Source: JAGLTN01 sp035403325 (GTDB lineage: Bacteria; Planctomycetota; Phycisphaerae; Sedimentisphaerales; Anaerobacaceae). From it: a stretch of DNA of 8,610 bases. The stretch is taken from assembly GCA_964492365.1 (NCBI GenBank), contig CAZBKA010000119.1, positions 1 to 8,610 of the forward strand, in the 5' to 3' direction. Positions 1 through 5,797 of this stretch are shown here, piece by piece (the first letter of the stretch is position 1; every line of letters starts with the position of its first letter). The notes under the pieces were generated by a model. It was not told the DNA's origin. It was given only the letters and a program-made list of their open reading frames with translations, and ran no database searches. Position numbers and translations under genes: made by a program.

Positions 1-2832
1 ATCAGGCTGGTAGATGTCAGGTCGTTGACAACAGCTATGCACGAAATTGGTCATCATATCGACTATACATTAAGTGGAAGAATAAGCAAAACACCGCCAA
101 CATCGGCGATAGGCGTTGAATTGACTAAACTGGGTAAGGCGTTATACGGAAACAAGAAAGCCGCCGGTGGTTATAAATCGGAGGGCTTCGCTGAATATAT
201 CAGGAAGTACCTAACCGATGATTCTCCAGATAGTACACCTGCTTTACATAAATGGTTCACTGAAACTTATCTGGCTGAACACCCAGACATATCAAGCAAA
301 CTGGCTAAAACAAAAACCATGATTGACAAGTGGCGTATGCAGGGAGCAGAGGCCAGAGTTGACAGCCAGATAAGCACAAAGAAAATAAAAGGTTCTTTAT
401 CTGAACGGATTGAAAAAGGTATGCTCTGGCTGGATACTACACAAAGGGATGAGTTGGCCCCGATACGAACTGCTATGAAAAACGCAGGTATCAGCAAAGA
501 CGAACTGAGTCCATCGGATGACCCTTACCAGATAGCCGTTGCCAGAGCTGACACTGCTGGGGCTATCGCCGAACACTTCGTACTTGAATACACAACCGAT
601 CTGGCTGGTAATAGAACTGGGAAGGGGCTAAGGGAAGTTTTGGCTCCGGTCTCAAAAGATATAAAGAACTTCACCAGATGGATAGTTGCGGCAAGGGCAA
701 GGTTATTACTTAAAAAAGGTGTTAATCCTGGTATCAGTCAGGCCGACGCCGATTATGTATATGAGAAGTATGACAATCAGCAATGGCAGGATACATTACA
801 GGAGATCACAGACTGGAACCACAGACTTATTGATTATCTTGTCGAAGCTGGTGGTATGTCCACGGAGTCAGCACAGCTTATCAAAGATACAAACCCAATA
901 TATATTCCGTTCATGAGAGCGTTCAAAGAAGGTGAAATAAGGGGTGGTGGAGTTGGTAAGAGTATCGCTAAAGCTGGCAAAGCCGTTAAGAAGATAAAAG
1001 GTTCAGGCCGTGAGATCATCGACCCTATCGAGTCTATGATAAAACAATGCGAAAAGATAATTTCAACCGCACACAAAGCAGAAGTTGCACATGCACTTGC
1101 CAGACTGGCAGACAAAAAAGGCACGGCCTCAATGATCTGGAAAGTACCTGCTCCACAGCAGGCAACGAGGTTTGAAGCTGAACAGTTAAAGAAAGATATT
1201 GCTAAAATAGCATACGATAGGATGGGCCTTGACCCTGAGCTGGTATCATCGAGTATGCTTGAGCACTGGGATGAGGTATTGACGGTTTACAGTAATGCCA
1301 GCCAGTATTACGGCAAAGACAATATCGTTGCATTAGTGGTCGATGGTAAGCAACAATTTTATGAAGTCGACCCTGCTCTGTACGAGGCTATTGAAGGACT
1401 GGATCAATATACTTTGCCGTGGGTTCTTGACGTTGTACTGGGCAAACCTAACAGGATGGTAAGGCTTGGAGCAACCGGACTGAACGCTTCGTTCGGTTTG
1501 ATTAGAAACTTTATTAGAGATGCAGCGACATTTACAGTCTTAAGCAAACACGCTAAGGCAGGCCCTTTATCAGCGATTAAGGGTGTCGTTGAAGACATCA
1601 TAGATACGCCCAATGCACAAAGATTTAAAGCAGTGGGCGGTAAGATGGCCTCTCAGGTCTTAGCTGATAGAAAAGCAGCTCAGCACTTGAAGAAACGTGT
1701 CCTTAAAAATACAATATCAGGTGAAGTATTCTACACGGTTGCACACCCGATCGATGCATTAAGGGAACTGTTTGGAGTGACAGAAGCGGGAACAAGAATC
1801 GGAGAGTTTGGACCGGCCCTGAAATATGGTGAAAAGAAATGGGGCAAAAACAGCAAAGCTGCCATGCTTTACGCTCTGAATCAATCGAAAGATGTTACAA
1901 CTAACTTCTCCAGACATGGCAAAATGGCAAAGGTATTAAACCAGATTATACCGTTTTATAACGCGGCAATACAAGGTCCTGATAAAATTGTCAGGACATT
2001 CAAAGAACGGCCATTTGCAACCACAGTAAAAGCAATTGCCGCATTAACCATACCAGCAATCTGGGCATGGTGGGACTCAAAGGACGAAGATTGGTATAAG
2101 AACATGCCTGTTTACGAACGTGTCAATTATCTGCATTTCAAGATACCTGGAACGGATAAGATTATACGAATACCAGTACCGTTCGAGCTTGGCCATATAT
2201 TTATGTCGGCTCCGGTTGCGGCTCTCGATGCCCAGTATCGCAAGGATCCAAAGATAGTGACAGAAATGTTTGAAGAATCGCTCAAACAAGCGGATCCATT
2301 TGACTGGCCTGCTGCCGTTAGTCCGGTTATTGACATATTAAAAAATGAAGATTTTGCCGGACGACCTATAGTATCTAAGGCCTCTGAATATAAATTACCA
2401 GAAGATCAATATGGCAATTACACTACTGATCTAATGAAGATCATAGGTCAACAATTAAAAGTATCTCCTGCTCAACTGGAACACATTGTCAATGGTTATT
2501 CTGGTGGATTATACCAGAGAGTTAGTAAGACTGTTGATCTGGCGACTCAAGAGGAAATTACGGCGAGTGATCTGCCGATACTTGGTACGCTGTTTTTAAA
2601 AGAACCATACGCACCGAAAGCACAACTCGAAAGATTCTATGATCGTCGTGATATATTAAACCAGAAATATGCCTCTGATAACATTTCATCGACTGAGATA
2701 AAAGAGAGATCTATCTTGAATAAGCGATCCAAGAAACTATCGGAGCAATGGAAAAAGCTACCAGAAGCTGCTAATGCTACTGAGAGAAAAAATATACACC
2801 TGGAAATGACAAAGATATTAACGGGAGAATAA
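1..2832 (+). CDS. Large phage polyvalent protein, C-terminal part (zincin peptidase + LPD38-like region), 5' partial
   Basis: The frame is open from base 1 with no convincing start, so the N-terminus lies upstream; 943 codons are visible. Near the left edge is a zinc-peptidase signature, HEIGH (bases 40-54), followed by EGFAEYIRKYL (from base 181), whose Glu could be the third metal ligand as in gluzincin-like phage domains. A long helical, lysine-rich middle follows. The C-terminal half has features I associate with large polyvalent protein domain LPD38: an asparagine/arginine block (LNASFGLIRNFIRDA, about 1480-1527), IPFYNAAIQGPDKIVR (about 1945-2000), a hydrophobic stretch (about 2020-2075) and a proline-rich IRIPVPFELGHIF block (about 2160-2202). 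Such proteins are usually encoded in late regions of phages and are thought to be packaged and injected to protect or remodel incoming DNA. The zincin could be self-processing or act on host proteins. Family assignment is from memory of motifs; the exact role is unknown. Confidence 0.8.
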   Translation: MRLVDVRSLTTAMHEIGHHIDYTLSGRISKTPPTSAIGVELTKLGKALYGNKKAAGGYKSEGFAEYIRKYLTDDSPDSTPALHKWFTETYLAEHPDISSKLAKTKTMIDKWRMQGAEARVDSQISTKKIKGSLSERIEKGMLWLDTTQRDELAPIRTAMKNAGISKDELSPSDDPYQIAVARADTAGAIAEHFVLEYTTDLAGNRTGKGLREVLAPVSKDIKNFTRWIVAARARLLLKKGVNPGISQADADYVYEKYDNQQWQDTLQEITDWNHRLIDYLVEAGGMSTESAQLIKDTNPIYIPFMRAFKEGEIRGGGVGKSIAKAGKAVKKIKGSGREIIDPIESMIKQCEKIISTAHKAEVAHALARLADKKGTASMIWKVPAPQQATRFEAEQLKKDIAKIAYDRMGLDPELVSSSMLEHWDEVLTVYSNASQYYGKDNIVALVVDGKQQFYEVDPALYEAIEGLDQYTLPWVLDVVLGKPNRMVRLGATGLNASFGLIRNFIRDAATFTVLSKHAKAGPLSAIKGVVEDIIDTPNAQRFKAVGGKMASQVLADRKAAQHLKKRVLKNTISGEVFYTVAHPIDALRELFGVTEAGTRIGEFGPALKYGEKKWGKNSKAAMLYALNQSKDVTTNFSRHGKMAKVLNQIIPFYNAAIQGPDKIVRTFKERPFATTVKAIAALTIPAIWAWWDSKDEDWYKNMPVYERVNYLHFKIPGTDKIIRIPVPFELGHIFMSAPVAALDAQYRKDPKIVTEMFEESLKQADPFDWPAAVSPVIDILKNEDFAGRPIVSKASEYKLPEDQYGNYTTDLMKIIGQQLKVSPAQLEHIVNGYSGGLYQRVSKTVDLATQEEITASDLPILGTLFLKEPYAPKAQLERFYDRRDILNQKYASDNISSTEIKERSILNKRSKKLSEQWKKLPEAANATERKNIHLEMTKILTGE

Positions 2833-2834
2833 CA

Positions 2835-3095
2835 ATGGACAAAGCTACAAGTGACGCAATAAATCGTATTTATGATAAGCTGGAACCGATTTCAGAAAGT
2901 GTTACCAGGATAGAGACACAGTTGAGCCTTTTGCCGCCTCAGCCGAAACGGCCATGTGAGTTTCTGGATAAACACATAGAAGATCATAACGAAAATAAAC
3001 GAACCTGGTATTCATCTTTGGTTGGCAGTGGCGTTGACATGCTCAAGATGGCGGCTGTAGCTGTTATTACTTATTTCTTTATGAAGCGTCAATAA
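2835..3095 (+). CDS. Small XhlA/holin-like membrane protein (86 aa)
   Basis: The ATG lies 2 bp after the preceding stop and has GGGAG (2823-2827) 7 nt upstream, so it is probably co-transcribed and translationally linked with the polyvalent protein. Residues 1-35 are amphipathic and likely coiled (DAINRIYDKLEPISESVTRIETQL). A short proline-rich hinge leads to a CEFLDKHIEDH block with one Cys and two His. The C-terminus (about 63-83, VGSGVDMLKMAAVAVITYFF) is a single membrane helix ending in KRQ. A coil followed by one C-terminal helix in 80-90 residues is the layout of haemolysin XhlA-type proteins, which assist holins in phage lysis. No endolysin is visible in the window, so a lysis role is inference; it could instead be a membrane anchor used during DNA entry. 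Confidence 0.7.
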   Translation: MDKATSDAINRIYDKLEPISESVTRIETQLSLLPPQPKRPCEFLDKHIEDHNENKRTWYSSLVGSGVDMLKMAAVAVITYFFMKRQ

Positions 3096-3301
3096 TATTC
3101 CCGTCCAGATATTCTTTCCAGCCTCTTGACCAGCGAGAAATAGCCAAGATTCTGGAGAATTGCAATGGCGTCATTCAATGCCTTTTCGTCAAGGCACAAG
3201 TCCTTAAACTCATCTCGTAGGTGTTCATGGGCTGTTATAAAACACAACAACTCACGCCTTGCTTTATTTGTTTTAAGTTCTTTCTGGACGGTGTTTAGCA
3301 T
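3089..3301 (-). CDS. Hypothetical protein (70 aa), last gene of the leftward operon
   Basis: I do not recognise this protein. It is mostly helical and charged, with a repeated leucine/aromatic spacing (RRELLCFITAHEHLRDEF and LNDAIAILQNLGYFSLVKRL), and has no membrane helix or metal site. It begins with ATG 7 nt inside the end of the preceding gene (stop at 3295-3297), which points to coupled translation, since no clear Shine-Dalgarno precedes the ATG. Its TGA (3089-3091) overlaps the last codons of the + strand XhlA-like gene, so the two converging genes end inside each other. Reality rests on length, position and the tight overlap with its neighbour; function unknown. Confidence 0.6.
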   Translation of the reverse strand: MLNTVQKELKTNKARRELLCFITAHEHLRDEFKDLCLDEKALNDAIAILQNLGYFSLVKRLERISGREYY

Positions 3302-3558
3302 AGTGGTTGAAGTTCAATGTCCTTGATGATTATCTTGAGTTTGAGCTTATAAGCTAACACTACCAATGTTGATAGTTCAATATCTTCGCCATAAGGCCAA
3401 TCGTTACTGATCGGAAAGCCAAGATCAAGGTTAGACAAGGCATGACCTAAGCCCTGTTCTTTTGACCTATTGGTTAATGTTATATTGATTGCAACTTTCT
3501 TCTCAACTCCATCCTCGAAGTCACTACCTAAATCTACGTTTACAATTTGATTGTCCAT
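3295..3558 (-). CDS. Hypothetical protein (87 aa)
   Basis: I do not recognise a family. The sequence is soluble and mixed alpha/beta: an acidic N-terminus (VDLGSDFEDGVEKKVAINITL), a middle with glycine, proline and tryptophan (LGFPISNDWPYGEDIEL), and a hydrophobic strand-rich end (LVVLAYKLKLKIIIKDIEL). The pattern could be a small beta-sheet fold, but nothing identifies a ligand or activity. The ATG is preceded by a strong GGAGATAGG ribosome site that itself overlaps the TAA stop of the upstream zinc-binding gene. The ribosome site and first codons are an exact copy of those of that upstream gene (23-nt direct repeat), both proteins starting MDN. Its 3' end overlaps the 70-residue gene by 7 nt. 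Confidence 0.65.
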   Translation of the reverse strand: MDNQIVNVDLGSDFEDGVEKKVAINITLTNRSKEQGLGHALSNLDLGFPISNDWPYGEDIELSTLVVLAYKLKLKIIIKDIELQPLC

Positions 3559-3762
3559 AATCCTATCTCCTTATTTTTGTTCTAAAAATTCGCATATTAT
3601 TTCCATACACACAGTGCAAAACTCAAACTTTTTTTCTATTTGTGTGAATGATATCTTATGCGGTGTACCTTTGTTGCTCTTAACAGTTATAGTGTTTAAC
3701 TGAGAACCAACTATATGTTTTTTACAACGATCGCAATAGTGATTGTCCATAATCCTATCTCC
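3548..3762. repeat. 23-nt perfect direct repeat over two translation starts (3548-3570 and 3740-3762)
   Basis: Both copies, 192 bp apart, carry the ribosome site GGAGATAGGATT, the ATG and the codons GACAATCA on the - strand, at the starts of the 87-residue and zinc-binding genes. The match ends sharply on both sides. The two proteins share only their first three residues, so it is the start region that is duplicated, not the genes. Confidence 0.9.
3571..3750 (-). CDS. Small zinc-ribbon-like protein with two CxxC pairs (59 aa)
   Basis: Two cysteine pairs, CDRC (residues 6-9) and CTVC (45-48), frame a basic, polar middle; this is the usual spacing for one structural zinc in a zinc-ribbon or treble-clef fold. 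A further Cys53 lies near the end. Such tiny phage zinc proteins can bind DNA, RNA or a host protein, but nothing here decides which. I chose ATG 3750 rather than the in-frame TTG at 3771 because GGAG and AGGA lie just upstream of the ATG and the TTG has no ribosome site. The start is 4 nt past the stop of the small membrane gene, so the two are probably co-translated. Function unknown. Confidence 0.7.
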   Translation of the reverse strand: MDNHYCDRCKKHIVGSQLNTITVKSNKGTPHKISFTQIEKKFEFCTVCMEIICEFLEQK

Positions 3763-3925
3763 ATTTCTCAATATATCTTGTCATTTTGAAAATCTTTTCT
3801 TCCAGTACATCGCACGTAGCCTCTGCCATCTGCCCTACGAATACAATTATTCCGATGAAAAATAAGAGTATGTCTAAAAGTATTATGGCTGCAATTACTG
3901 CGGTTGTTATTATTAGGTTTTTCAT
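3755..3925 (-). CDS. Small single-span membrane protein (56 aa)
   Basis: This short frame encodes MKNLIITTAVIAAIILLDIL followed by LFFIGIIVFV, a hydrophobic stretch of about 27 residues (4-30) broken only by Asp18, and then a polar, charged tail of about 26 residues (GQMAEATCDV to EKWR). The ATG overlaps the TGA of the deoxyribosyltransferase-like gene as ATGA and has AGGTGG just upstream. Its TAG is 4 nt from the ATG of the zinc-ribbon-like gene. These couplings, the ribosome site and the coherent membrane-helix-plus-tail pattern support a real gene. It may be an inner-membrane peptide acting with its neighbours; a signal-peptide reading is less likely because no cleavage motif follows. A role in lysis control or host-envelope modification cannot be told from the sequence. 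Confidence 0.7.
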   Translation of the reverse strand: MKNLIITTAVIAAIILLDILLFFIGIIVFVGQMAEATCDVLEEKIFKMTRYIEKWR

Positions 3926-4389
3926 TTGCCACCTGCTTTCTTAATTGGTTCCAGATATTCGATTGGTTTATTTTTGCTTTGGGCATATTTAATTTCTTTT
4001 TGTGTGCTGCTGCCGATATAGCCCCCAACATTTAAAACATAGACCGAGTCCGCAAGGTCAATTTTACGCAGGTGAAGTTCATCGAGCTTATCAGCAACAT
4101 CTTGCCCTAAGGCTTCGCCTCCATGGTCTGCGGCGTGCTTGCAAACACCGACGGACAAAACAATGTGACCCAGCAGCGTAAATTTCCAACCAGCCTCAAA
4201 AAAGGCATCCATAAATCGAGTCGAACCACAAAGGCAAACGATTGGTGGTATACTGTTTGGAACAGAACGAGCACTAATTAATAATTTCAAAGCATCATTC
4301 TCGGCTCGCAGCTTAGAAATAGTATTTTTTAATAAATCAAATTCTAAGTTTATCATCTTAGACTGTTCCATTTGCTGTTCTATATCCAT
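3922..4389 (-). CDS. Nucleoside 2-deoxyribosyltransferase-like (DUF4406-type) protein with coiled-coil N-terminus (155 aa)
   Basis: Residues 1-41 are a charged heptad-like helix (probable coiled coil, oligomerisation). From 48 on there is a Rossmann-like domain typical of the nucleoside 2-deoxyribosyltransferase/DUF4406 group: a first strand and loop, VCLCGSTRF (51-59), a middle helix-strand region, DLADSVYVLNVGGYIGSST (111-129), then QKEIKYA with Glu132 in the position expected for the catalytic Glu, and a closing KPIEYL strand (141-146). Family enzymes cleave or exchange the N-glycosidic bond of (deoxy)nucleosides or nucleotides; in phages the substrate is usually unknown and could be host nucleotides, a modified base precursor or a nucleotide signal. 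ATG 4389 is preceded by GAGGG at suitable distance. The stop overlaps the next start as ATGA. The family call is fairly secure, the substrate is not. Confidence 0.75.
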   Translation of the reverse strand: MDIEQQMEQSKMINLEFDLLKNTISKLRAENDALKLLISARSVPNSIPPIVCLCGSTRFMDAFFEAGWKFTLLGHIVLSVGVCKHAADHGGEALGQDVADKLDELHLRKIDLADSVYVLNVGGYIGSSTQKEIKYAQSKNKPIEYLEPIKKAGGK

Positions 4390-4430
4390 TTTACTTTCCC
4401 TCTTTAAAGTCCATTATGGTTTTTTATGGT

Positions 4431-4598
4431 TTACTTTTCCTCGTATAAATACCTTGCTCGCATTGTTCCTGAATACTGATCGCCGGTTTTTTCAAGGTCT
4501 TTAGCCTGTTTCCTAATCCAATTAGCAATTCGCATACGACCTATTTTGTTCATTTTACTTGCGTCTTTAATTGTTAATACTGCTGCTGATTTCTGCAT
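4431..4598 (-). CDS. Small basic phage protein (55 aa)
   Basis: The start is set at ATG 4598, preceded by AAGGA (4606-4610) with 7 nt spacing; an upstream in-frame TTG at 4679 would force translation through the hairpin at 4621-4648 and has no ribosome site. The protein is short and basic: a leading MQKSAAVLTIKDASKMNKIG, a helix with tryptophan (RMRIANWIRKQAKDLEKTG) and an end, QYSGTMRARYLYEEK. The pattern, a K/R-rich helix followed by a Y-S-x-x-x-x-A-R-Y-x-Y end, is one I associate with recurrent short phage hypothetical proteins, but I cannot name the family. Nucleic-acid binding is possible from its charge, not shown. It is the first gene after the hairpin. Confidence 0.65.
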   Translation of the reverse strand: MQKSAAVLTIKDASKMNKIGRMRIANWIRKQAKDLEKTGDQYSGTMRARYLYEEK

Positions 4599-4605
4599 GT
4601 TATTT

Positions 4606-4610
4606 TCCTT
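4606..4610 (-). promoter_or_regulatory. Ribosome binding site deciding the start of the 55-aa gene
   Basis: AAGGA, 7 nt upstream of ATG 4598 and just after the T-run of the hairpin. It lies in a purine-rich GAAAGAAAGAAAGG stretch and selects the internal ATG over the upstream TTG at 4679. Confidence 0.6.
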
Positions 4611-4620
4611 TCTTTCTTTC

Positions 4621-4648
4621 AAAAATCCCCGCCCTACACAGAGCGGGG
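4621..4648 (-). terminator. Rho-independent terminator or attenuator hairpin
   Basis: Read on the - strand, CCCCGCTCT pairs with AGGGCGGGG across a GTGT loop (9 bp, one wobble), followed by A and TTTTT. This is the strongest terminator-like structure in the window. It sits after the DUF1353 gene and only about 22 nt before the start of the next gene, so it either ends transcripts from the helicase side or acts as a leader attenuator for the downstream gene chain. Confidence 0.75.
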
Positions 4649-4659
4649 TAGTAGTTTCA

Positions 4660-4688
4660 ATTATATAGGTTTTAACCAATGTAAGTCG
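4660..4688 (-). promoter_or_regulatory. Possible promoter (TATAAT box) before the six-gene chain
   Basis: A perfect TATAAT lies at 4660-4665 on the - strand. The matching -35 is poor: CGACTT at 17 bp spacing, or GCGACT at 18 bp with 3 of 6 matches to TTGACA. A transcript starting about 7 nt downstream would open almost directly with the hairpin at 4648-4627. It could supply RNA for the genes from 4598 leftward, but such AT-rich boxes also occur by chance. Confidence 0.3.
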
Positions 4689-4793
4689 CTAAACAAAACC
4701 ACTCCAAAAACCCGCCGGCTTTGTCGGTTTGACACAATTGGCCGCTGGTGCATAATCCGGCAGTCGATAATAGCTAATTAAGTTTAAGTACAT
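4689..4793 (-). CDS. Possible small ORF (34 codons)
   Basis: ATG 4793 is preceded by AAAGG (4800-4804) at 6 nt spacing, overlapping the stop of the DUF1353 gene, and the frame runs 34 codons to TAG. The peptide starts MYLNLISYYRLPDY and ends KPTKPAGFWSGFV; it is proline- and aromatic-rich, has one cysteine and no membrane helix. Good ribosome-site spacing and 9-nt distance to the previous stop argue for translation; the short length and lack of any recognised family argue against. Apart from this, 4649-4802 holds only the TATAAT box and weak inverted repeats. Confidence 0.3.
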   Translation of the reverse strand: MYLNLISYYRLPDYAPAANCVKPTKPAGFWSGFV

Positions 4794-4802
4794 AAAACAC
4801 CT

Positions 4803-5219
4803 TTATATTTCAATTACTCCATTCGATTGCTTTTGTGGGAATGTATGACTCTCGCCCAAGGCATGAACGACACCATAAAACACATCAGCCCACGCTTTTT
4901 CCATCCCATCTTCAAGACAGATTTTACGTAGTAACTGGTCTGCAACATCTCTATATTTACGATCAAGCAAACCTAACTGCATCAGCTCATACAGTGCGTC
5001 ATGAAATAGGCTCGCTCGCATGTTATCAGGATTAGCCGGTACACCTGTTGCTCCGTCCCACATGTAACCTGCCATGACCATTAACCAGCCTTTATTCATT
5101 TTTATAAATGGCAAATGTTTTATCATTGGCAAATCTTTCAACTCTGGAATGAATACCATCATTGACTCTGCTAACTGATATTTCTTGCCTTTTAAATTTA
5201 TGTATTTTAAGCCGATCAT
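4803..5219 (-). CDS. DUF1353 family phage protein (138 aa)
   Basis: The conserved pattern of DUF1353 is visible: a strand-rich start, GYMWDGATGVPA (51-62) where the family has a G-x-x-x-D-G-x-S/T-x-P motif, an aliphatic helix with FHDALY (72-77), YRDVADQLLRKI (89-100) with the conserved A-D pair, and an ending helix FYGVVHALG (114-122). Length is normal for the family. These proteins are common in phages and prophages and their function is unknown; the invariant His-Asp and Asp residues suggest a metal or catalytic site, but this is unproven. I chose ATG 5219, overlapping the Dam stop as ATGA with GGGGA 8 nt upstream, over an in-frame TTG at 5234 that sits on that ribosome site. Confidence 0.8.
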   Translation of the reverse strand: MIGLKYINLKGKKYQLAESMMVFIPELKDLPMIKHLPFIKMNKGWLMVMAGYMWDGATGVPANPDNMRASLFHDALYELMQLGLLDRKYRDVADQLLRKICLEDGMEKAWADVFYGVVHALGESHTFPQKQSNGVIEI

Positions 5220-5734
5220 TTTAGTAATCCCCAAACTAATCCAAGGTTTGATTTTCGTAAACTTTCTGCATTATCTTTTCCATAAGCGATAAGCATTGAT
5301 CCTGCTCCAGGTGTATTTTGTGGCTCGTATAATTCATCTGCATACAAACCAGCATTTTCCTCATCAACAAATCTAATTCTGCCTTTTACAAAACAAATTG
5401 CGGACGCATTGCTTACGTATTTATGAAACCAAGCTGCATCAGTTCTCGAAAACAACAAAGCTATTCCGGTACCGTGTAAAGATAATCGCTCTAACCATAC
5501 TGGCGTATTCTTTCCATAAGGTGGGTTCATCCAAACATTACCATGCCAAGGCAACATTAAACCGTCTTGTTCAACTGTATAACAATCAGTCGCAGGTACC
5601 CAAGGCACAACATCTTTCCCGGGACTGCATGGGTCTAAGTCAAATTGTACACCAAGGGCATCAAAAATGTATCTTGGTGTGTACCATTCAACTGTTTTAT
5701 TTTTAGCTGATTCGTGAGCAAAACCGTTATTCAC
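5216..5734 (-). CDS. Phage-type DNA N6-adenine methyltransferase (Dam, PF05869-like), 172 aa
   Basis: The layout is that of the short phage Dam family that transfers a methyl group from S-adenosylmethionine to adenine N6. Residue positions from the chosen start: EWYTPRYIFDALG (16-28), FDLDPCSP (31-38), the catalytic motif IV NPPYG (70-74) after a GNVWM lead-in, IALLFSRTDAAWF (91-103), CFVKGRIRF (114-122) and a C-terminal GSMLIAYG (145-152). Length and motifs look complete. GTG 5734 was chosen because GGAGA lies 7 nt upstream; the longer in-frame GTG at 5770 has no ribosome site. No restriction endonuclease gene is near, so it acts as an orphan enzyme, likely protecting phage DNA from host restriction or marking replication. 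Target site cannot be read from the sequence. Its stop overlaps the DUF1353 start. Confidence 0.9.
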   Translation of the reverse strand: MNNGFAHESAKNKTVEWYTPRYIFDALGVQFDLDPCSPGKDVVPWVPATDCYTVEQDGLMLPWHGNVWMNPPYGKNTPVWLERLSLHGTGIALLFSRTDAAWFHKYVSNASAICFVKGRIRFVDEENAGLYADELYEPQNTPGAGSMLIAYGKDNAESLRKSNLGLVWGLLK

Positions 5735-5741
5735 TTTACAT

Positions 5742-5746
5742 TCTCC
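5742..5746 (-). promoter_or_regulatory. Ribosome binding site deciding the Dam start
   Basis: GGAGA on the - strand, 7 nt upstream of GTG 5734. It supports the shorter Dam protein of 172 residues, whose conserved WYTP region then begins at residue 17. Confidence 0.6.
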
Positions 5747-5797
5747 AAAATACTCTGCCCCGATTCTCACCAGAGCAGAGCGTGTCCTAAAGTAGCG

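Noticed and set aside
834..1124. Antisense frames within the polyvalent gene (also 267-497, 1404-1613, 2077-2336)
   Set aside because: They are shadows of a long, family-like + strand frame, with no supporting family pattern.
3768..4031. 87-codon frame on the - strand
   Set aside because: It runs out of register across the end of the deoxyribosyltransferase-like gene and over the small membrane gene; its product is Asn/Arg/His-rich and low in complexity, and both overlapped frames have better ribosome sites.
4394..4414. Seven-codon leader peptide (ATG GAC TTT ...) before the deoxyribosyltransferase-like gene
   Set aside because: No ribosome site of its own and it contains the site of the real gene; too short to support.
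4599..4679. N-terminal extension of the 55-residue protein from TTG 4679
   Set aside because: No ribosome site at the TTG, and the extension is encoded by the terminator-like hairpin; ATG 4598 has a good site.
4699..4735. Second terminator-like inverted repeat (AAACCG ... CGGGTTTTT on the - strand)
   Set aside because: The stem needs a bulge and has a long interior that pairs poorly; much weaker than the hairpin at 4621-4648, and it may lie within the possible 34-codon frame.
5220..5234. TTG 5234 as start of the DUF1353 protein
   Set aside because: The TTG abuts the GGGGA ribosome site used by ATG 5219, which also forms an ATGA overlap with Dam.
5735..5770. N-terminal extension of Dam from GTG 5770
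   Set aside because: No ribosome site there; GGAGA is correctly placed for GTG 5734.
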